In this document: positions 1 to 12,397 of the stretch, piece by piece | Position numbering within the stretch: position 1 is the stretch's first letter | Layout of the letters: the number at the start of each line of letters is the position of its first letter | Assembly (NCBI RefSeq): GCF_021730395.1 | Contig: NC_069362.1 | Location: forward strand, 67,783,501-67,847,500 | Origin: Mercenaria mercenaria | Lineage: Eukaryota; Mollusca; Bivalvia; Venerida; Veneridae | Direction of reading: 5' to 3' | DNA: 64,000 bases | Position numbers and translations under genes: made by a program | Notes under the pieces: model-generated | The model's database searches: none | What the model saw: only the letters and a program-made list of their open reading frames with translations | Told to the model about the DNA's origin: nothing

Positions 1-16
1 GATATTTCAGACACGC

Positions 17-620
17 TTAAGGTAATTCTGCACGTTCGGATCGATTTTTTTCTGTAGAATATGGTTAAACCTTGATTTTACATAACTTTAGAATATACTT
101 ATAAAAAAATTATTTACATATTTTTTAAAAAATACAGGGTCATGTGCTTGATTTTTTGCTAGACTGATTTGAAAAATTTGGACCTCACGCAATTTTCCAT
201 AATGGGAGTCTATGGGAAAACTACAACTTTCATAATATTTTCGCGTATAGAAATTTTTCTACAAAGTAGGTTTTAATGCAACATCTCATAGTCGTAAATA
301 AACATATCGTCTATAATGCGGTGAAATAAAATGTATAGGTCCGAAGCTTATTTTTGAGATATTTGACAATGTTTAAAATGAACCACATATTCAAGATAAT
401 TTTAAGACATTATTTTGAATTATTTGACGTGTCATATTTTTTTAATATCATATTTAATTTTAGAATGATAGTGACATTGCTATCGTAATAAATTTACTCA
501 AGGGTTGACATTTAATTTATAAAATGATTTTCATTACCGTTCACCAAATCCAGGCTTTATTCTACGTTTTCCGGATAAATGACGTTACGCCGGTTTATCA
601 AACGTGCAGAACTACCTTAA
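17..620. mobile_element. TTAA-flanked MITE, copy 1
   Basis: The element starts TTAA-GGTAATTCTGCACG and ends with the inverted GCAGAACTACC-TTAA, so terminal repeats of about 20 bp sit inside TTAA on both sides. A second copy in the same orientation lies at 38709-39315, and stretches of the interior (about 130-350) match it closely. There is no coding potential. TTAA target duplications are typical of piggyBac-type elements and their MITEs; that assignment is inference. Confidence 0.8.
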
Positions 621-2445
621 CATTTTGCGAGTGTATTTTTTACTATCAGGAGTGAAAAAAAAAGTGTGGAAATAGTGTAGGAACTTGAAATGGGTTTCAA
701 AATTGTCTTAAAGCTCAGGCTTTTCATAATATGTAGTCACACTTAAACTGCTTTGCTTTACTTTTAGAACACCACTTATCTAAAATTTGATATAGACGTG
801 CAAAGCTGACATGGTTCGAGTCAATTTATTGAAGGGTCAACGAATTAATGATAAATCAAATTGGTAGAGTGACAATTAGGCCATTTAAAAGGTTGAACCC
901 GGACTCAATTTTTAACAAAGCAAAATATATACCAAAATGATTGTAAATGTCTGAATGTCTGAAGTTTATCAGGCTGCCGTCATAAATGGGCATACACGGT
1001 GGCGATCTGAGAAATCCAAGATAGCGTTCAAGATGGCCGCCACAAAAGTAATGATGCCTACAATGTTAAACACACAATCATGTCAACATTTTAATTATTT
1101 CTCTGTTTAATATTTTACTACGATATGTCAGATTTATAAGAATCTTTTTAACATAAATTGCCTAAAATTATTATGCAGATTAAAGGTCAAAAGGTCAAAT
1201 AATCATAAAACTAAAATAAAAGTATATATTAAGCATATGATTTCAAGACAGTGTCTAGATTTCAAAAGTAGTATGCAAAAAAAATGTCTTTAAGTTCGGA
1301 AATTTTGCATACTGAAAATATAGAATATATACATTTGATAAAGCCTATGAAAACTCGACAATTACGAAATGCTGCAAATCCCAATTATCAATGATGTAGG
1401 AAGATCCTTTCTGAAAAAACTTAATAAAGGAAAATTATTTATTCATGATTTATTACAGCAATCTACATTACACGAATACTTTTATATTCAACCTTTCTAG
1501 TTTAATGCAGTAATTAACGGTAGGACCAAATGTCATGGGTATAAACTAACATGACACAAAAGTTAAGTGGGAGGCAAAGTCGAATCGAAGTTATAACATA
1601 ATGTAAATAACCATTCCTTTCAGAATTTATTAAATAAATTCAAGTATCAACTTATTAGAGATAAATCAATTTTATCATGTAAACTGTGAATTCAATTTAT
1701 TCACCTCTTACCTTTAATAAATGAGTTGATAACTCGGAACTACATTTTAAGTGTAATTGGTAAACAAGTAATGACCTCCACTAAATGTCTACTTTATTCA
1801 ATACGAATAAGTTGTTGCAACAACATTGAGCGATAATTTTATAAAAGCTATTGACAATATTGGGTCAACTGATTTTGTTGTCTGTATGATATTCACCAGT
1901 GTTTATATATAAAAATTGCACTCCTTAGAGGGTCATATGAAAAATGTTCACCGCGAGATATATGAATATCTACCGAGGGTTGAACATTTGTCATATCACC
2001 ATCTCAGGAATGCAATATTTATGTTATTATATCGAAAATGTATAACGTTAAAGGTCAAAAGATTAACTGAAAAATCAAAATAATGATTTAAAAAGTAGCT
2101 ACTAACCATAATATGACGCCAATGCTGAAATCGACAGCAGCAACATTCGAAATAAACAGCGATAGCCTATTTCTAAACGAAACATATAAATGTGAGCACT
2201 CATTTTCTTAGTTAGATCATTTCCAATCTGATGGTTATAGTTTTGATTCAATTTTTTATAAAAAATTGTTTTCGAAATTTTTGGCATGTAAAACAAATCA
2301 TAAAAAGAAAAAATGGCCGGGTTCACACAGGCATGAACACCTAAAAGATAATTTACTCTTTAAGCGCCTCGTCAGAAACTTTATCGTCTAAGTCATTTAA
2401 TATTTGCGAAAGTATCAATCTCTCACCGGATGATATGAAAAAAAC
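621..2445. other. No gene seen; AT-rich repeat-derived DNA
   Basis: No open reading frame here has recognisable protein features. Around 1020-1060 lies an 'AAGATGGCCGCC' stretch that recurs near 44710, 49650 and 61680, so part of this is an old dispersed repeat. It probably lies downstream of, or within a large intron of, the Ig gene on the minus strand. Confidence 0.5.
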
Positions 2446-4656
2446 AACAAGAGGACCATGATGGTCCTGAATCGCTCACCTGTTCCCACATAACCCAGTT
2501 TTGAGTATGACGTCGTTTTTTCTATTATTTGACATAGTGACCTAGTTTTTGAGCTCATGTGACCCAGTTTTGAACTTGACCTAGATATTATCAAGATAAA
2601 AAATCTGACCAATTTTCATGAAGATCCATTGAAAAATATGGTTTCTAGAGAGGTCACAAGGTTTTTCTACTATTTGAACTATTGACCTAGTTTTCGAAGG
2701 TACGTGACCCTGTTTTGAACTTTACCTAGATATCATCAAGGTGAACATTCTCACTAATTTTCATGAAGATCTCATGAAAAATATGGCCTCTAGAGAGGTC
2801 ACAAGGGTTTTCTATTTTTATATCTACTGGCCTAGTTTTTGACCGCACGTGACCCAGTATCGAAACTGACCTAGATATCATCAAGGTGAACATTCAGATC
2901 AATTTTCATGAAGATCCATTGAAAAATATAGCCTCTACAGAGGTCAAAAGATTTTTCTAATTTTAGACCTGCTGACCTAGTTTTTGTCCGCAGTTGACCC
3001 AGTTTCAAACTTGACCTAGATATCATCAAGATGAACATTCAGACCAATTTTTATACAGATCCCGTGAAAAGTATGGACCCTGGAGATGTCACAAGGTTTA
3101 TATATTATTTGACCTACTGACCTAGTTTTTTAAGGCACGTAACCCAGTTTCACACTTGACCTGGATATCATCAAGGTAAACATTCTGACCAATTTTCATG
3201 AAGATCCATTCAAGGGTATGGCCTCTGGAGAGGTCACAAGGTTTTTCTATTTTAAGACCTACTGACCTAGTTTTTGACTGCAGTTGACCCAGTTTCAAAC
3301 TTGACCTATATATCATCAAGATAAACATTCAGACCAATATTCATACAGATCCCATGAAAAATATGGCCTCTAGAGAGGTCACAACGTTTTTCCACTATTT
3401 GACCTACTGACCTATTTTTTGATGGCACGTAATCCACTTTCAAACTTTACCTAGATATCATCAAGATGAACATTCTGACAAATTTTTATGGAGATACATT
3501 CAAAAGTATGGCCTCTAGAGAGGTCACAAAGTTTTTCTATTTTTAGACCTACTGACCTATTTTTTGACCACACATGACCCTGTTTCAAACTTGACCTAGA
3601 TATCATCAAGATGAACATTCAGACCAATTTTCATACAGATCCCATGAAAAATATGGCCTTTAGAGAGGTCACATGGTTTTTCTATTATTTGACCTACTGG
3701 CCTAGTTTTTAAAGGCACCTGACCCACTTTCAAAACTGACCTAGATATTATCAAGATGAACATTCAGACCAATTTTCATACAGATCCCTTGAAAAATATG
3801 GCCTCTAGAGAGGTCACAAGGTTTTTCTATTATTTGACCTACTGACCTAGTTTTTGAAGGCACGTGATCCACTTTCGAATTTGACCTAGATATCATCAAG
3901 TTGCACATTCTGACCAATTTTCATAAAGATCTCATGAAATATATGGCCTCTAGAGAGGTTACAAGGTTTTTCTATTTTTAGATCTACTGACCTAGTTTTT
4001 GACCGCACATGACCCAGTTTCGAATTTGACCTAGATATCATCAAGATGAATATTCAGACCAACTTTCATACAGATCCCATGAAAAATATGGCCTTTAGAG
4101 AGGTCACAAAGTTTTACTATTATTTGACCTACTGACCTAGTTTTTGAAGGCACCTGACCCACTTTCAAACCTGACTTAGATCTTATCAAGATAAACGTTC
4201 TGACCAATTTTCATGAAGATCTTGTGTAATATATGGCCTCTAGAGAGGTCCAAAGGTTTTTCTATTTTTAGACCTACTGACCTAGTTTTTGACGGCACGT
4301 GACCCAGTTTCGAACTTGACCTAGATATCCTCAAGATGAACATTCTGACTAATTTTCATGAAGATCTTTTGAATATGTGGCCTCTAGAGAGGTCACAAGG
4401 TTTTTCTATTTTTAGACCTACTGACCTAGTTTTTGACGGCATGTGACCCAGTTTCGAACTTGACCTAGATATCATCAAGATGAATATTCTGACCAACTTT
4501 CATAAAGATCCACAAAAAATGTGACCTCTAGAGTGGTCACAAGGAAAAGTTTACGGACGGACGGACGGACGGACTGACGGACGCACGGACGACGGACGAC
4601 GGACGCCGCGTGATCACAAAAGCTCACCTTGTCACTTTGTGACAGGTGAGCTAAAA
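2446..4656 (+). mobile_element. Non-autonomous element with about 14 tandem 145-bp units (Helentron-like)
   Basis: It opens with AACAAGAGGACCATGATGG and closes with a GGAC microsatellite (about 4555-4605) followed by a hairpin, CTCACCTTGTCAC...GTGACAGGTGAG, then CTAAAA. Between them are about 14 units of roughly 145 bp, each containing 'GACCTAGTTTTTGA', 'GACCTAGATATCATCAAG' and 'CTAGAGAGGTCACAAGG'. Two unit flavours roughly alternate (GACCGCA- and GAAGGCA-type). The ends match, in reverse, those of the element at 54382-56437. A tandem core with a 3' hairpin suggests a Helentron/HINE-type element; this class assignment is inference. Short frames inside are artefacts. Confidence 0.75.
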
Positions 4657-4937
4657 GAGAAAAAAAATCTCATGCGCATAAAAACAAAATAGCGGTTGCA
4701 CATGTGATTTGAAATTACGGATCATATCAAATGCGCTGAAATTGAACTGGGGAATATGATATATTATTTAAGTTTAACTAATAGAAAATTTGCATCGGTC
4801 ATTTATGTGAGATATAATAATGTAAAATATTCCAAAGGTAGCATATCCCGTTATTTAAATGTACGTTCTGATAACATAGTAGAACCACCGTAACTTCCGT
4901 AAGCCAGCTGAACGTCTTTTCCATATGTAGAATTTAA

Positions 4938-5014
4938 CGCCCCAAGTGGGGCGTGGACAGTAGCATGCATTTCCACTACCGTCCATGAACAGGCTCAATC
5001 AAACCGAGCCTGCA
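4938..5014. repeat. Dispersed repeat with 'CTCAATCAAACCGAG' core, copy 1
   Basis: The segment has GGGGCGTGGACAG, then CCATGAACAGGCTCAATC and AACCGAGCCTGC. Related copies lie near 11401-11487 (reverse), 20615-20680 and 61783-61900. Noncoding. Confidence 0.55.
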
Positions 5015-5149
5015 ACATTTTCGTTTTTGTTGTGTTGAGCGACCTGTGGAGTTTCCACTTTTTCTATTTTTTTGAACCAACATCGGTGAGGGGGCAGTGA
5101 TTCGAAGTCATCGAACTTAACTACTCGGACAAGGAGGCCCTCTAATTAG

Positions 5150-5910
5150 GAAATGAAAAACTGAGAACTTCAGCACTGATAAAGGCTTACCGCAAGGCTC
5201 AGTACTCCCCGCTTAGCTCTTTAGGTTGAATCTAAGATACATTTAAGGAGTATCAAATGTGCAAATGATTTTTATGCGGAAAATAGAAACTATTTCAGAC
5301 AATAAGCAGTAATTATCAACAAAGATCTAGAATTGAAACAATAGTTGGACACAAAATGGAAAATGAACCTGAATACGAACAAGACCGAATACTGCATATT
5401 AACACGCTGGAAAAATCAACATACCAAACAAGCCTGCTTTTCGATAAACAAGAAAGAGATAAGGAGAAAAACAAGTTCAGAGATAAACATTGCACACACT
5501 TTTATTCAACAAAAGAAGAAAAGGTTCAGCTGATGTTCAGAGATAAACACAGCACATAGTTTCTTTCTTCCAACGAAAGAAGAAAAAGTTCAGCTGAAAC
5601 AACCAATTTCCAAATTATCATATTTTCTTGTCGGTGAAACGGTAACAATCAAAATCACCATTCTGGCTACACTTGAAGAGCATGTGAAAAATAACTTCAT
5701 ACACCTCTGGCCAGTTTGTCCTAGATTATTGTAAAGCTTGCCTATAAAAAATATATACTATAAACGCATCTGAACAGAAATTTGACACCTTTGGCAACAA
5801 CTGGAACAATAACGTATTTATATTGATTTTACTGGACATCGGGCCATGCAGTGATCACAGGCAATGAAATACTGAGGGGCAAATACTTTATCAGATGATG
5901 GACGGATAAC
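5150..5910 (+). mobile_element. Degraded LINE with RT and RNase H traces
   Basis: Two parts of a non-LTR retrotransposon ORF2 can be read on the plus strand. Near 5175-5215 is the RT motif D-K-G-L-P-Q-G-S-V-L, followed near 5255-5275 by C-A-N-D-F-Y-A, a mutated form of the YADD box, and then W-K-M-N-L-N-T-N-K-T-E-Y at about 5356. Near 5833-5880 lies W-T-S-G-H-A-V-I-T-G-N-E, the C-terminal RNase H signature. The two regions lie in changing frames with stops between them, so the copy is dead and old. RNase H after RT points to the I/Jockey side of LINEs, though the clade cannot be fixed by eye. Frames around 5345-5559 are pieces of this element and not a separate gene. Confidence 0.6.
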
Positions 5911-7736
5911 ATACTAGACCGATATTAGAGGGTAGTGGACATTTTAACCAGATCAAACAGCAGATGCAGCACATGAGCATAAGCTTTAGGGGAATAAAAA
6001 AACAGACGTCTATGCTTCCGTTTCAAAGTGATTACTGTATGAATGTTTATCTTCACGATGTAAAAATCGATATATTTTCAGCCAGCACGTATATTTGGAG
6101 AATCCAAAGCAGCAATACAATCCATTGTAGTGTGCAAACTGTATGATGCTGTCGGAAATACAACCAACAGTTCTAGAACTTACAGCAAGATACTTCAACA
6201 AAGATAACTTGACAAACTCCAGTATACTTCATTGAAGCATGTGAATGATATCCTTTACTTTAAACTTTGCTTATATATTACTAAAAACAATCGTTTTCAA
6301 GCAATCATTTTATGTGCAGGTTACTAACTGCTTTTATCATTTAACATCCTTTACCAGAGTGTTGAAGGATACGATACAATCGCAACACTGAAAATTTAAA
6401 TAAAGAATTGATTTTGATTAAATTATTTACTCCCATCAATTGAACTATGATATAAATGCCAAGAAAGAACTACATAATTTATTTATATAACAAGATAGTG
6501 TTTGTCTTTTTTTCAATTATGTCCGCGAAGCAGTGAATATACCAAAAATATAGTGCTGAAAAAAAAAAATCAGATTTATTTGTCTTTGAAGTGTTGTAAA
6601 CTGACGAAATCAATTTGATTTCTTTCATCAACATTCCCTTCTATTTATTGGTACATCAGAAAGTTCAACGTTTATTTCTTCTTTTCTAGACATAAAAATG
6701 ATACTATTTTAGTTCAAAATTATTATAATTGAAATATTTAGGTAATATAATGTAATATAATCACACTTCTAAAAATTAAATTCATATAAATGTATAAATA
6801 CAAATGTTGCAACAGTTTTTAAAAATATGAGATATAAATTTAAGTCTATAGTAAAAAAATTAGTTTTTTATTTGTTTTCGCACATAGAATATTAAGTACT
6901 GATGCATACATTTATCAGGTTACTATTTGTACACGTCAATTGTAATCTTTAGCGATACGGAGCGGATATTTTCAAAATAGCACATATTCAAATGGAATAT
7001 AAGTTTATATATAATGTATAAATTTTATAACTACGTCCACCTTTAATTTATTACTATAGACATATAGACATACAAAGAAAAAACATTTCAATAGTTTCAA
7101 AAGGATTAACAAGTTCTGATTTTCAAAACTACAAATAAGTGACAATGAATGAATAGAATTCGTATTTTTAGCATGAATTTGACCCTTTGACTAAATGAAT
7201 GGGTAAAATTTGTATTTTTAGCATGAATTTGACCCTTTGGCTATTGTTTTTCCTTTAAATGTAACAATTTGGATGTTTTGTATTTCATGAAAGTTGTGTT
7301 GCAGTAATTGTACAAAACAATACATTCCAGGAGTTTATTTCATCAAAAGTGAATGAAAAAAACCTCGTTATTTTTTTTTAAAAAAACCCCACCTTTTTCA
7401 TTTTATGGCGGCCATCTTGGACACCATCTTAAATTTCTCATCTCGCGACCATTTATGCTCATTTCATGCCGGCACTTTCAGAATCTACAAACTTTTACGA
7501 ACATTTTTCTGTATAACATGCCTTGAAAAAAAATGGGTTACCTCTAGAAATAGTGGACTTTCTTGGCCGAAGTCACTCTACCAAATCCATTAATAGCTTC
7601 TGTGACTGCACGAGACTGGGCATGATTCTATACCCGAAAGCTTGCTATAGTGGTTTGTAAATAAACCAAGTCAGAGCTTTCAACATGCAAATATTTCTAA
7701 GTAATTCTTGAAAGAAACAAACGATGTTTGTGTTAC
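5911..7736. other. No gene seen; short direct duplication at 7145-7240
   Basis: AT-rich sequence without a supported exon. Two adjacent copies of a stretch of about 55 bp containing 'TTTTTAGCATGAATTTGACC' lie at about 7145-7240. A 'GCGGCCATCTTGG' motif sits at 7408. This is presumably intronic to the Ig gene if its next exon is off the left edge. Confidence 0.45.
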
Positions 7737-10642
7737 CTTTGACATCTAAGTTTACAGTTGTATTCATAACAGGGTTTGTGTTGATACTGCAGCTGTATCT
7801 GCCACGGTCTGTGTATAGTACATCACGTATATGCAAATTCCAGTCTTGACTATATGGGCGTTCTACACTAATGCGAGTGTCATCTATCAGACGCCGGTCT
7901 TGATACGTCAACAAGATGGCATGCATGTTAGTCCACACCACCTACATTAGTAATGAAATATTCCAGTAAGATATGAATATTGAAATATTCCCATACTTCT
8001 CAATAAATAAAGATATATTCTCATAACTGCACACGTTGGTCAATATCATTTAAAGAGGTAAGCTAAAGAACGTTTAATTCAGTTCATTGTTAAAAAATGC
8101 AGACGCCGTTATGGCCAAATACATGTTATGAACATCTGAATCAACGACTGAGTTTTATCAGTTTGACAGGAGTTTTAGAATTTTTTGTCACGTTTACCTT
8201 ATGATCACCAAGGTTTACAATAGCACATGGTAGAATGGCTGTTCCGCCTTCCAACACTGTTATGTTTGTTTTTTCTACGTTAAATTCTGGTTTTGAGAAT
8301 GCTCCACAAACTGAAAATGAAATTACGAATACCCATTGATCGATGCTAGTAAAAATACTTCCAACACTTTAAACAAGTAATCTCAGTGAAATTATATCCC
8401 CCGTCGAATAGGTTGTTTTGTGAATGAGGGGACTACATTTTGAAAGATAAAGCAATTAAAGGGCAATTACTCTGCAGTTACTGAAGAGATCCTGGCGAAA
8501 GTTTGAGATTACCACCGCCCAATTATGATCTGTATCTGTGTTGAATTTTATAAAGATCCATCGATGAGTTACTTTGTTTTGTTGGAATCAATGAATTTTA
8601 AAACAATAAAAAGGAAATAACTCTGCAGTAACTGAAGAGATTGTGAGTAAAGATGTACATGCAACATTGATGATCAATTAATGGATTTAAATAAGATTCT
8701 TTCAATAGTTGTAGATGCAGATGGGAATATCTGCTCAAGGGTAACTGTTTAGGTGGTAACGAGACTCAGCCGAGCTGCCGCGTAACAGTTTCCCGAGAAC
8801 CAGAGATTTCCATCTGCACCTACAGAGAGTGATCGAATCTTTTTCTTGCATACCATATTTGTTAAAATAAAATCAATCGAACGAATTACTTTTTAGAACT
8901 ATTTCTTATAGCCGCGTATTTAAGCAAAGTGCGGGAAACGAACGTCCGCAAACAGGAAAGACGTCACGGCATGACATTTCAAAGACAAAAGCTTAGTTCC
9001 GATTTTCGTTTTTATCTGTTGCAGCATAACGTTATGATTCGTTAATAGAATAACGTTTTTTGAATCGAGAAATATACTATCAATTAAATAAATTACTACA
9101 TAAATCTAGATATATGTAGTTCGCAATATGTCATTTACAGCACGAAGATTTATCCAGCATCGGTAAAAATACCGGAAATCCCCGTCTGGCATGCAAGAAA
9201 CTGTTATGTGGGACTTGATGATCAGAGACCACCAATTCAAAAAAGTATTATAGTGAAATTACTTGGAATGAAGTGTATACCAGGGAACAAGATAGCGTCT
9301 GTGCGTTCTGATTGGTCAGTCATGTAAACAGACCCAAGAAGTGTTTTTTTTTTTTTCAAAATTGAGATTTTTACTGCATTTACAGTATTTTATCATATGT
9401 TTGACGTCGCGGGAGTGTAATAAAGCCATTAATTAAAAATAATAATACACTAGTGTAATAAAGCTTTTGACGTCGACGTCATTATAGTATGGGAGACTTT
9501 GGTCAAATGGACTTGTTACTATAGTAAAAGAAAGTAGAATTTTTGATGTTTCGACAGAAAATGCTAACATGTAATAAAAAGAATATTACATTTGTGACTT
9601 TTACATTGAATTTATTAAACTCGTTGAATAAAATTGATAAAATGCTCGGTAGAGCCTCGCATTTTATTATTTTATTAAACTCGTTTAACAAATTCAATAT
9701 GAAAAGACATCCGTGTAATATCCTCTATTTATTATACATTTTGACAAAATTTGCTATACATTTTATGTGTATTGAAAAAAAGTTTTAACAACTGAATTTC
9801 TCCCGCCATGTCAGCGATGTAAACACGAAAATTACTTAAATAATCAAATTAATAATGTATCACTATTCGTATGTTTTTCGTCCAATATTTTGGTAGAACT
9901 AAGATAGTTATTGAAAAACTTGTAATTAGATATACATATTTCGATTTATTAAAGGCCGTACACAACATGATGTTATAATGTAAATATATGGGAAATCAAT
10001 TGGTGGTCTCTAACCTATAAGGGCAATAACTTTGAAATTACTGAAATGATCCTGATAAATGATGCGTGTGTACTAATACGCATTTGTGTAAAGTTTCATT
10101 AAGGTTCAATAGGTTACTTAGATACAATCCAAAATTCTTTTCCTAACAAGTCTAGGGGAAAACTCTGCTTTTACAGTGTCAAAAGGAGATAATATTATAT
10201 GTAAGCAATAGTTATGTGCTAATTGATAATTATGTGAGGTTTGGTGTGTCCAGCTAATATATAATTCAATTTTTCTATTTCGGACGGACGGACGGCTGCA
10301 CGCACGCACGCACATACGCATTCATGGACGGACGAACAACTACTTTTAACAATCCTTTTTTCGTGTTTTAAAGGCCACTTGTAAATAATAAAATAATTCT
10401 GACTCTTCCAAACGCACGTTCTTTATATATATGATTGAGTTTACATAAAAATTGATTTCTTTAAGAAGTTTCACAGGTTTTAAAGAAATCAAAATCAAAC
10501 TTATCATGTATTTTAGTTAGATAGAAATGTCAGAAGCAAAATATCGATGTGCTTGTAGCAATTTAAAAAATAAGATATATTTACCATTAATTAAGAGCAC
10601 TGTCAAACATAACAAAAAGGGTAAATTCCCATGTATATCCAT
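7737..10642 (-). CDS. Lachesin/IgLON-like Ig protein, first three coding exons (partial)
   Basis: Three minus-strand exons join cleanly: 10585-10642 (ATG plus hydrophobic signal peptide, M-D-I-H-G-N-L-P-F-L-L-C-L-T-V), 8198-8310 and 7737-7941, with introns of 2274 and 256 bp. All have GT-AG borders and the phases agree (1, 0, then 1 at the open end). They give 125 codons. After the signal peptide comes a V-type Ig domain: E-G-G-T-A-I-L-P-C (first Cys), K-V-V-W-T (core Trp), L-H-I-R-D-V, then D-R-G-R-Y-S-C-S-I-N-T-N-P (second Cys). The C-S-I-N-T-N-P ending is typical of the lachesin, IgLON and DIP group of cell-surface adhesion proteins. The last visible exon ends in phase 1 at a good donor, so further Ig domains and an anchor are expected beyond the window; I found none in 1-7736. 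It would act outside the cell in adhesion or neuronal recognition. Exact orthology is undecided. Confidence 0.8.
8700..8830. repeat. Imperfect inverted repeat in Ig-gene intron
   Basis: GTAGATGCAGATGGGAAT on the left is answered by GATTTCCATCTGCACCTAC on the right, and GGGTAACTGTT by AACAGTTTCCC, with a short spacer. It looks like the core of a fold-back element. Noncoding. Confidence 0.5.
9224..10011. mobile_element. 788-bp element with 14-bp terminal inverted repeats
   Basis: AGAGACCACCAATT at 9224-9237 is matched exactly by its inverse AATTGGTGGTCTCT at 9998-10011. The interior is AT-rich and holds a near-palindrome around 9605-9700 (ATTAAACTCGTTGAAT / ATTAAACTCGTTTAAC), which is why frames appear on both strands there. 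No target duplication was identified. Probably a MITE inside the first intron of the Ig gene. Confidence 0.55.
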
Positions 10643-11400
10643 CGGAAGAACTGTATACACCTACAATTCTTTATTAAAACAACAGAAAAACTCCAGTTAA
10701 ATCCTTTCCATATAGATGTAACTCTACAGTGTACATTGTGGGTCAAATACATACATTTTGATCGTTTATAAAATATAAAGGGTTTAAAACTTAGAGGCTG
10801 TATGAACTTTAATACTATACTAGTTTAATATTGTTTTTAACTGTGTCGCTTTTGATGCACAGAATAACACAACTGATGTACATGCAGTAAAAGCAATACA
10901 TGTCGGCCGAGAATAGATTTCCGTCCTTTCCGGGTGTGTAAATGCAGTATGTTTAATATGGGAAAGGAGGCAAATCTGTCTAGTATTTTAAGAATGTTCA
11001 TTCATTTTGTGATAGAACAGCGAAGACGCCTTGTTAAATTGCATGTTTACTATTTTACAACATGCAATTATAATTGTAATAAAATGCCAGAAATAAAAGA
11101 AGTAAACAAGCGCATCGTCTACGGGTGCCATCGCTCGTCTGCAAGTGCTGGACAATATGTAAGAAAAAAGTAACAGATAAGATTTTCAAAATACAGAAAG
11201 GGCCATAATTCTTACAAAATGGAGGTTAGAGTTATGGTTCTTTATCGACATAGTTCCCTAATAATGTTGAACAAGTGTGCAAAGATTAAAAGCTGTAGCT
11301 CTTATAGTTTTTGAGAAAAGGTGGACCTAAAAAAAAAAAAATTAACTGATGTTTACGCCGACACCAACAATACCTCGTAGATGTTTAATCAAATCTGTAA
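10643..11400. other. Upstream of the Ig gene; no gene seen
   Basis: This should hold the 5' UTR and promoter of the minus-strand Ig gene, but no TATA box or initiator could be singled out. A plus-strand frame at 10934-11173 has no recognisable features and is not called. Confidence 0.35.
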
Positions 11401-11487
11401 AAAGATCCTTTGGAAGAGTAATAGCAGACTCGGTTTGATTGAGTCTATTCACGAGAGGTAATGGAATGTGCAGCACCTCTCACGCCC
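11401..11487 (-). repeat. Dispersed repeat with 'CTCAATCAAACCGAG' core, copy 2 (reverse)
   Basis: Reverse copy of the repeat at 20615 and 61783: AAAGATCCTTTGG, then ACTCGGTTTGATTGAGTC and GAGAGGTAATGGAATGTG. It is followed directly by a run of about 18 C (11486-11503). Frames through this region merely translate the repeat and the C run. Confidence 0.6.
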
Positions 11488-12397
11488 CCCCCCCCCCCCC
11501 CCCAGCACCGGCTTATACGGAACTCTATTACACATATGTTGAATGGACACCATCCCAAAGGACCAGAAAATATACCAACACTGAATCCAAGTACGCTGAG
11601 ACTTTTTACAGCCGCCACACGACACTTCAAGATTGCTATTGTGACTTGAACATATACTACCATACATCAATGTATGACCTACCTTAGCCTCTAGAGCTAC
11701 TCCAGATTTCAAACTGTATCCAGGATATATAGCTTCATTTACAAGTATTGCACGTTCAGGTGTTAGGGGCTCGAACTAGGTCGAAAACCTTCCAGATATG
11801 GTCAAACTAGTGAAATATTCTAAGTTTGAATACTTCCTGGTCACCTTCTATGACCTCTCCTCAAAATCTAGATCTGTCCAGGTACCCGATCTTGGCCAAA
11901 CTCATAACTACACGTTCATTTAGGGTATGTCTATATTTCATTGCCATATGGATATCAAATCGAAATTTCGACTTCGTAACTCGAAATCTCGAGTTAATAG
12001 ATAACATACACCTGGCACTAATGCTCTTCCGTATCTAGATGTACCAAAGTTAATTGAAGTTATAATAACCCAGTAATCATGTAACGGTAGGTTTATCAAA
12101 CAATTGTGTACAACGACGGGCATGTGTTTCAGTCAAGCAAATTACAATCTAAATAGCATTAATGGCTTTATAATTTCCAGAATCACATTTATCTGAATTG
12201 TATTAAAGCTATTTTACAGAATTAATTACATAATTTGTATGAACCACTAATATACCGCAATAACCTAATGGAGTTGACGGTTAAATGTCATGTATACTTC
12301 ACAACATTATTAATCGCGGTTACGAACTGGCTTTTGTATTGTCCTTTTGGTCGATGTTTGGCAACAGTTCCCGGTAGTTTGGATGGAACTTCCGACG

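Noticed and set aside
9503-9788. Opposed frames of 64 and 81 codons
   Set aside because: They come from a near-palindrome inside a TIR element; Asn/Leu/Ile composition only.
11439-11712. Overlapping frames with Pro or Gly runs on both strands
   Set aside because: They are created by the C run at 11486-11503 and a dispersed repeat.
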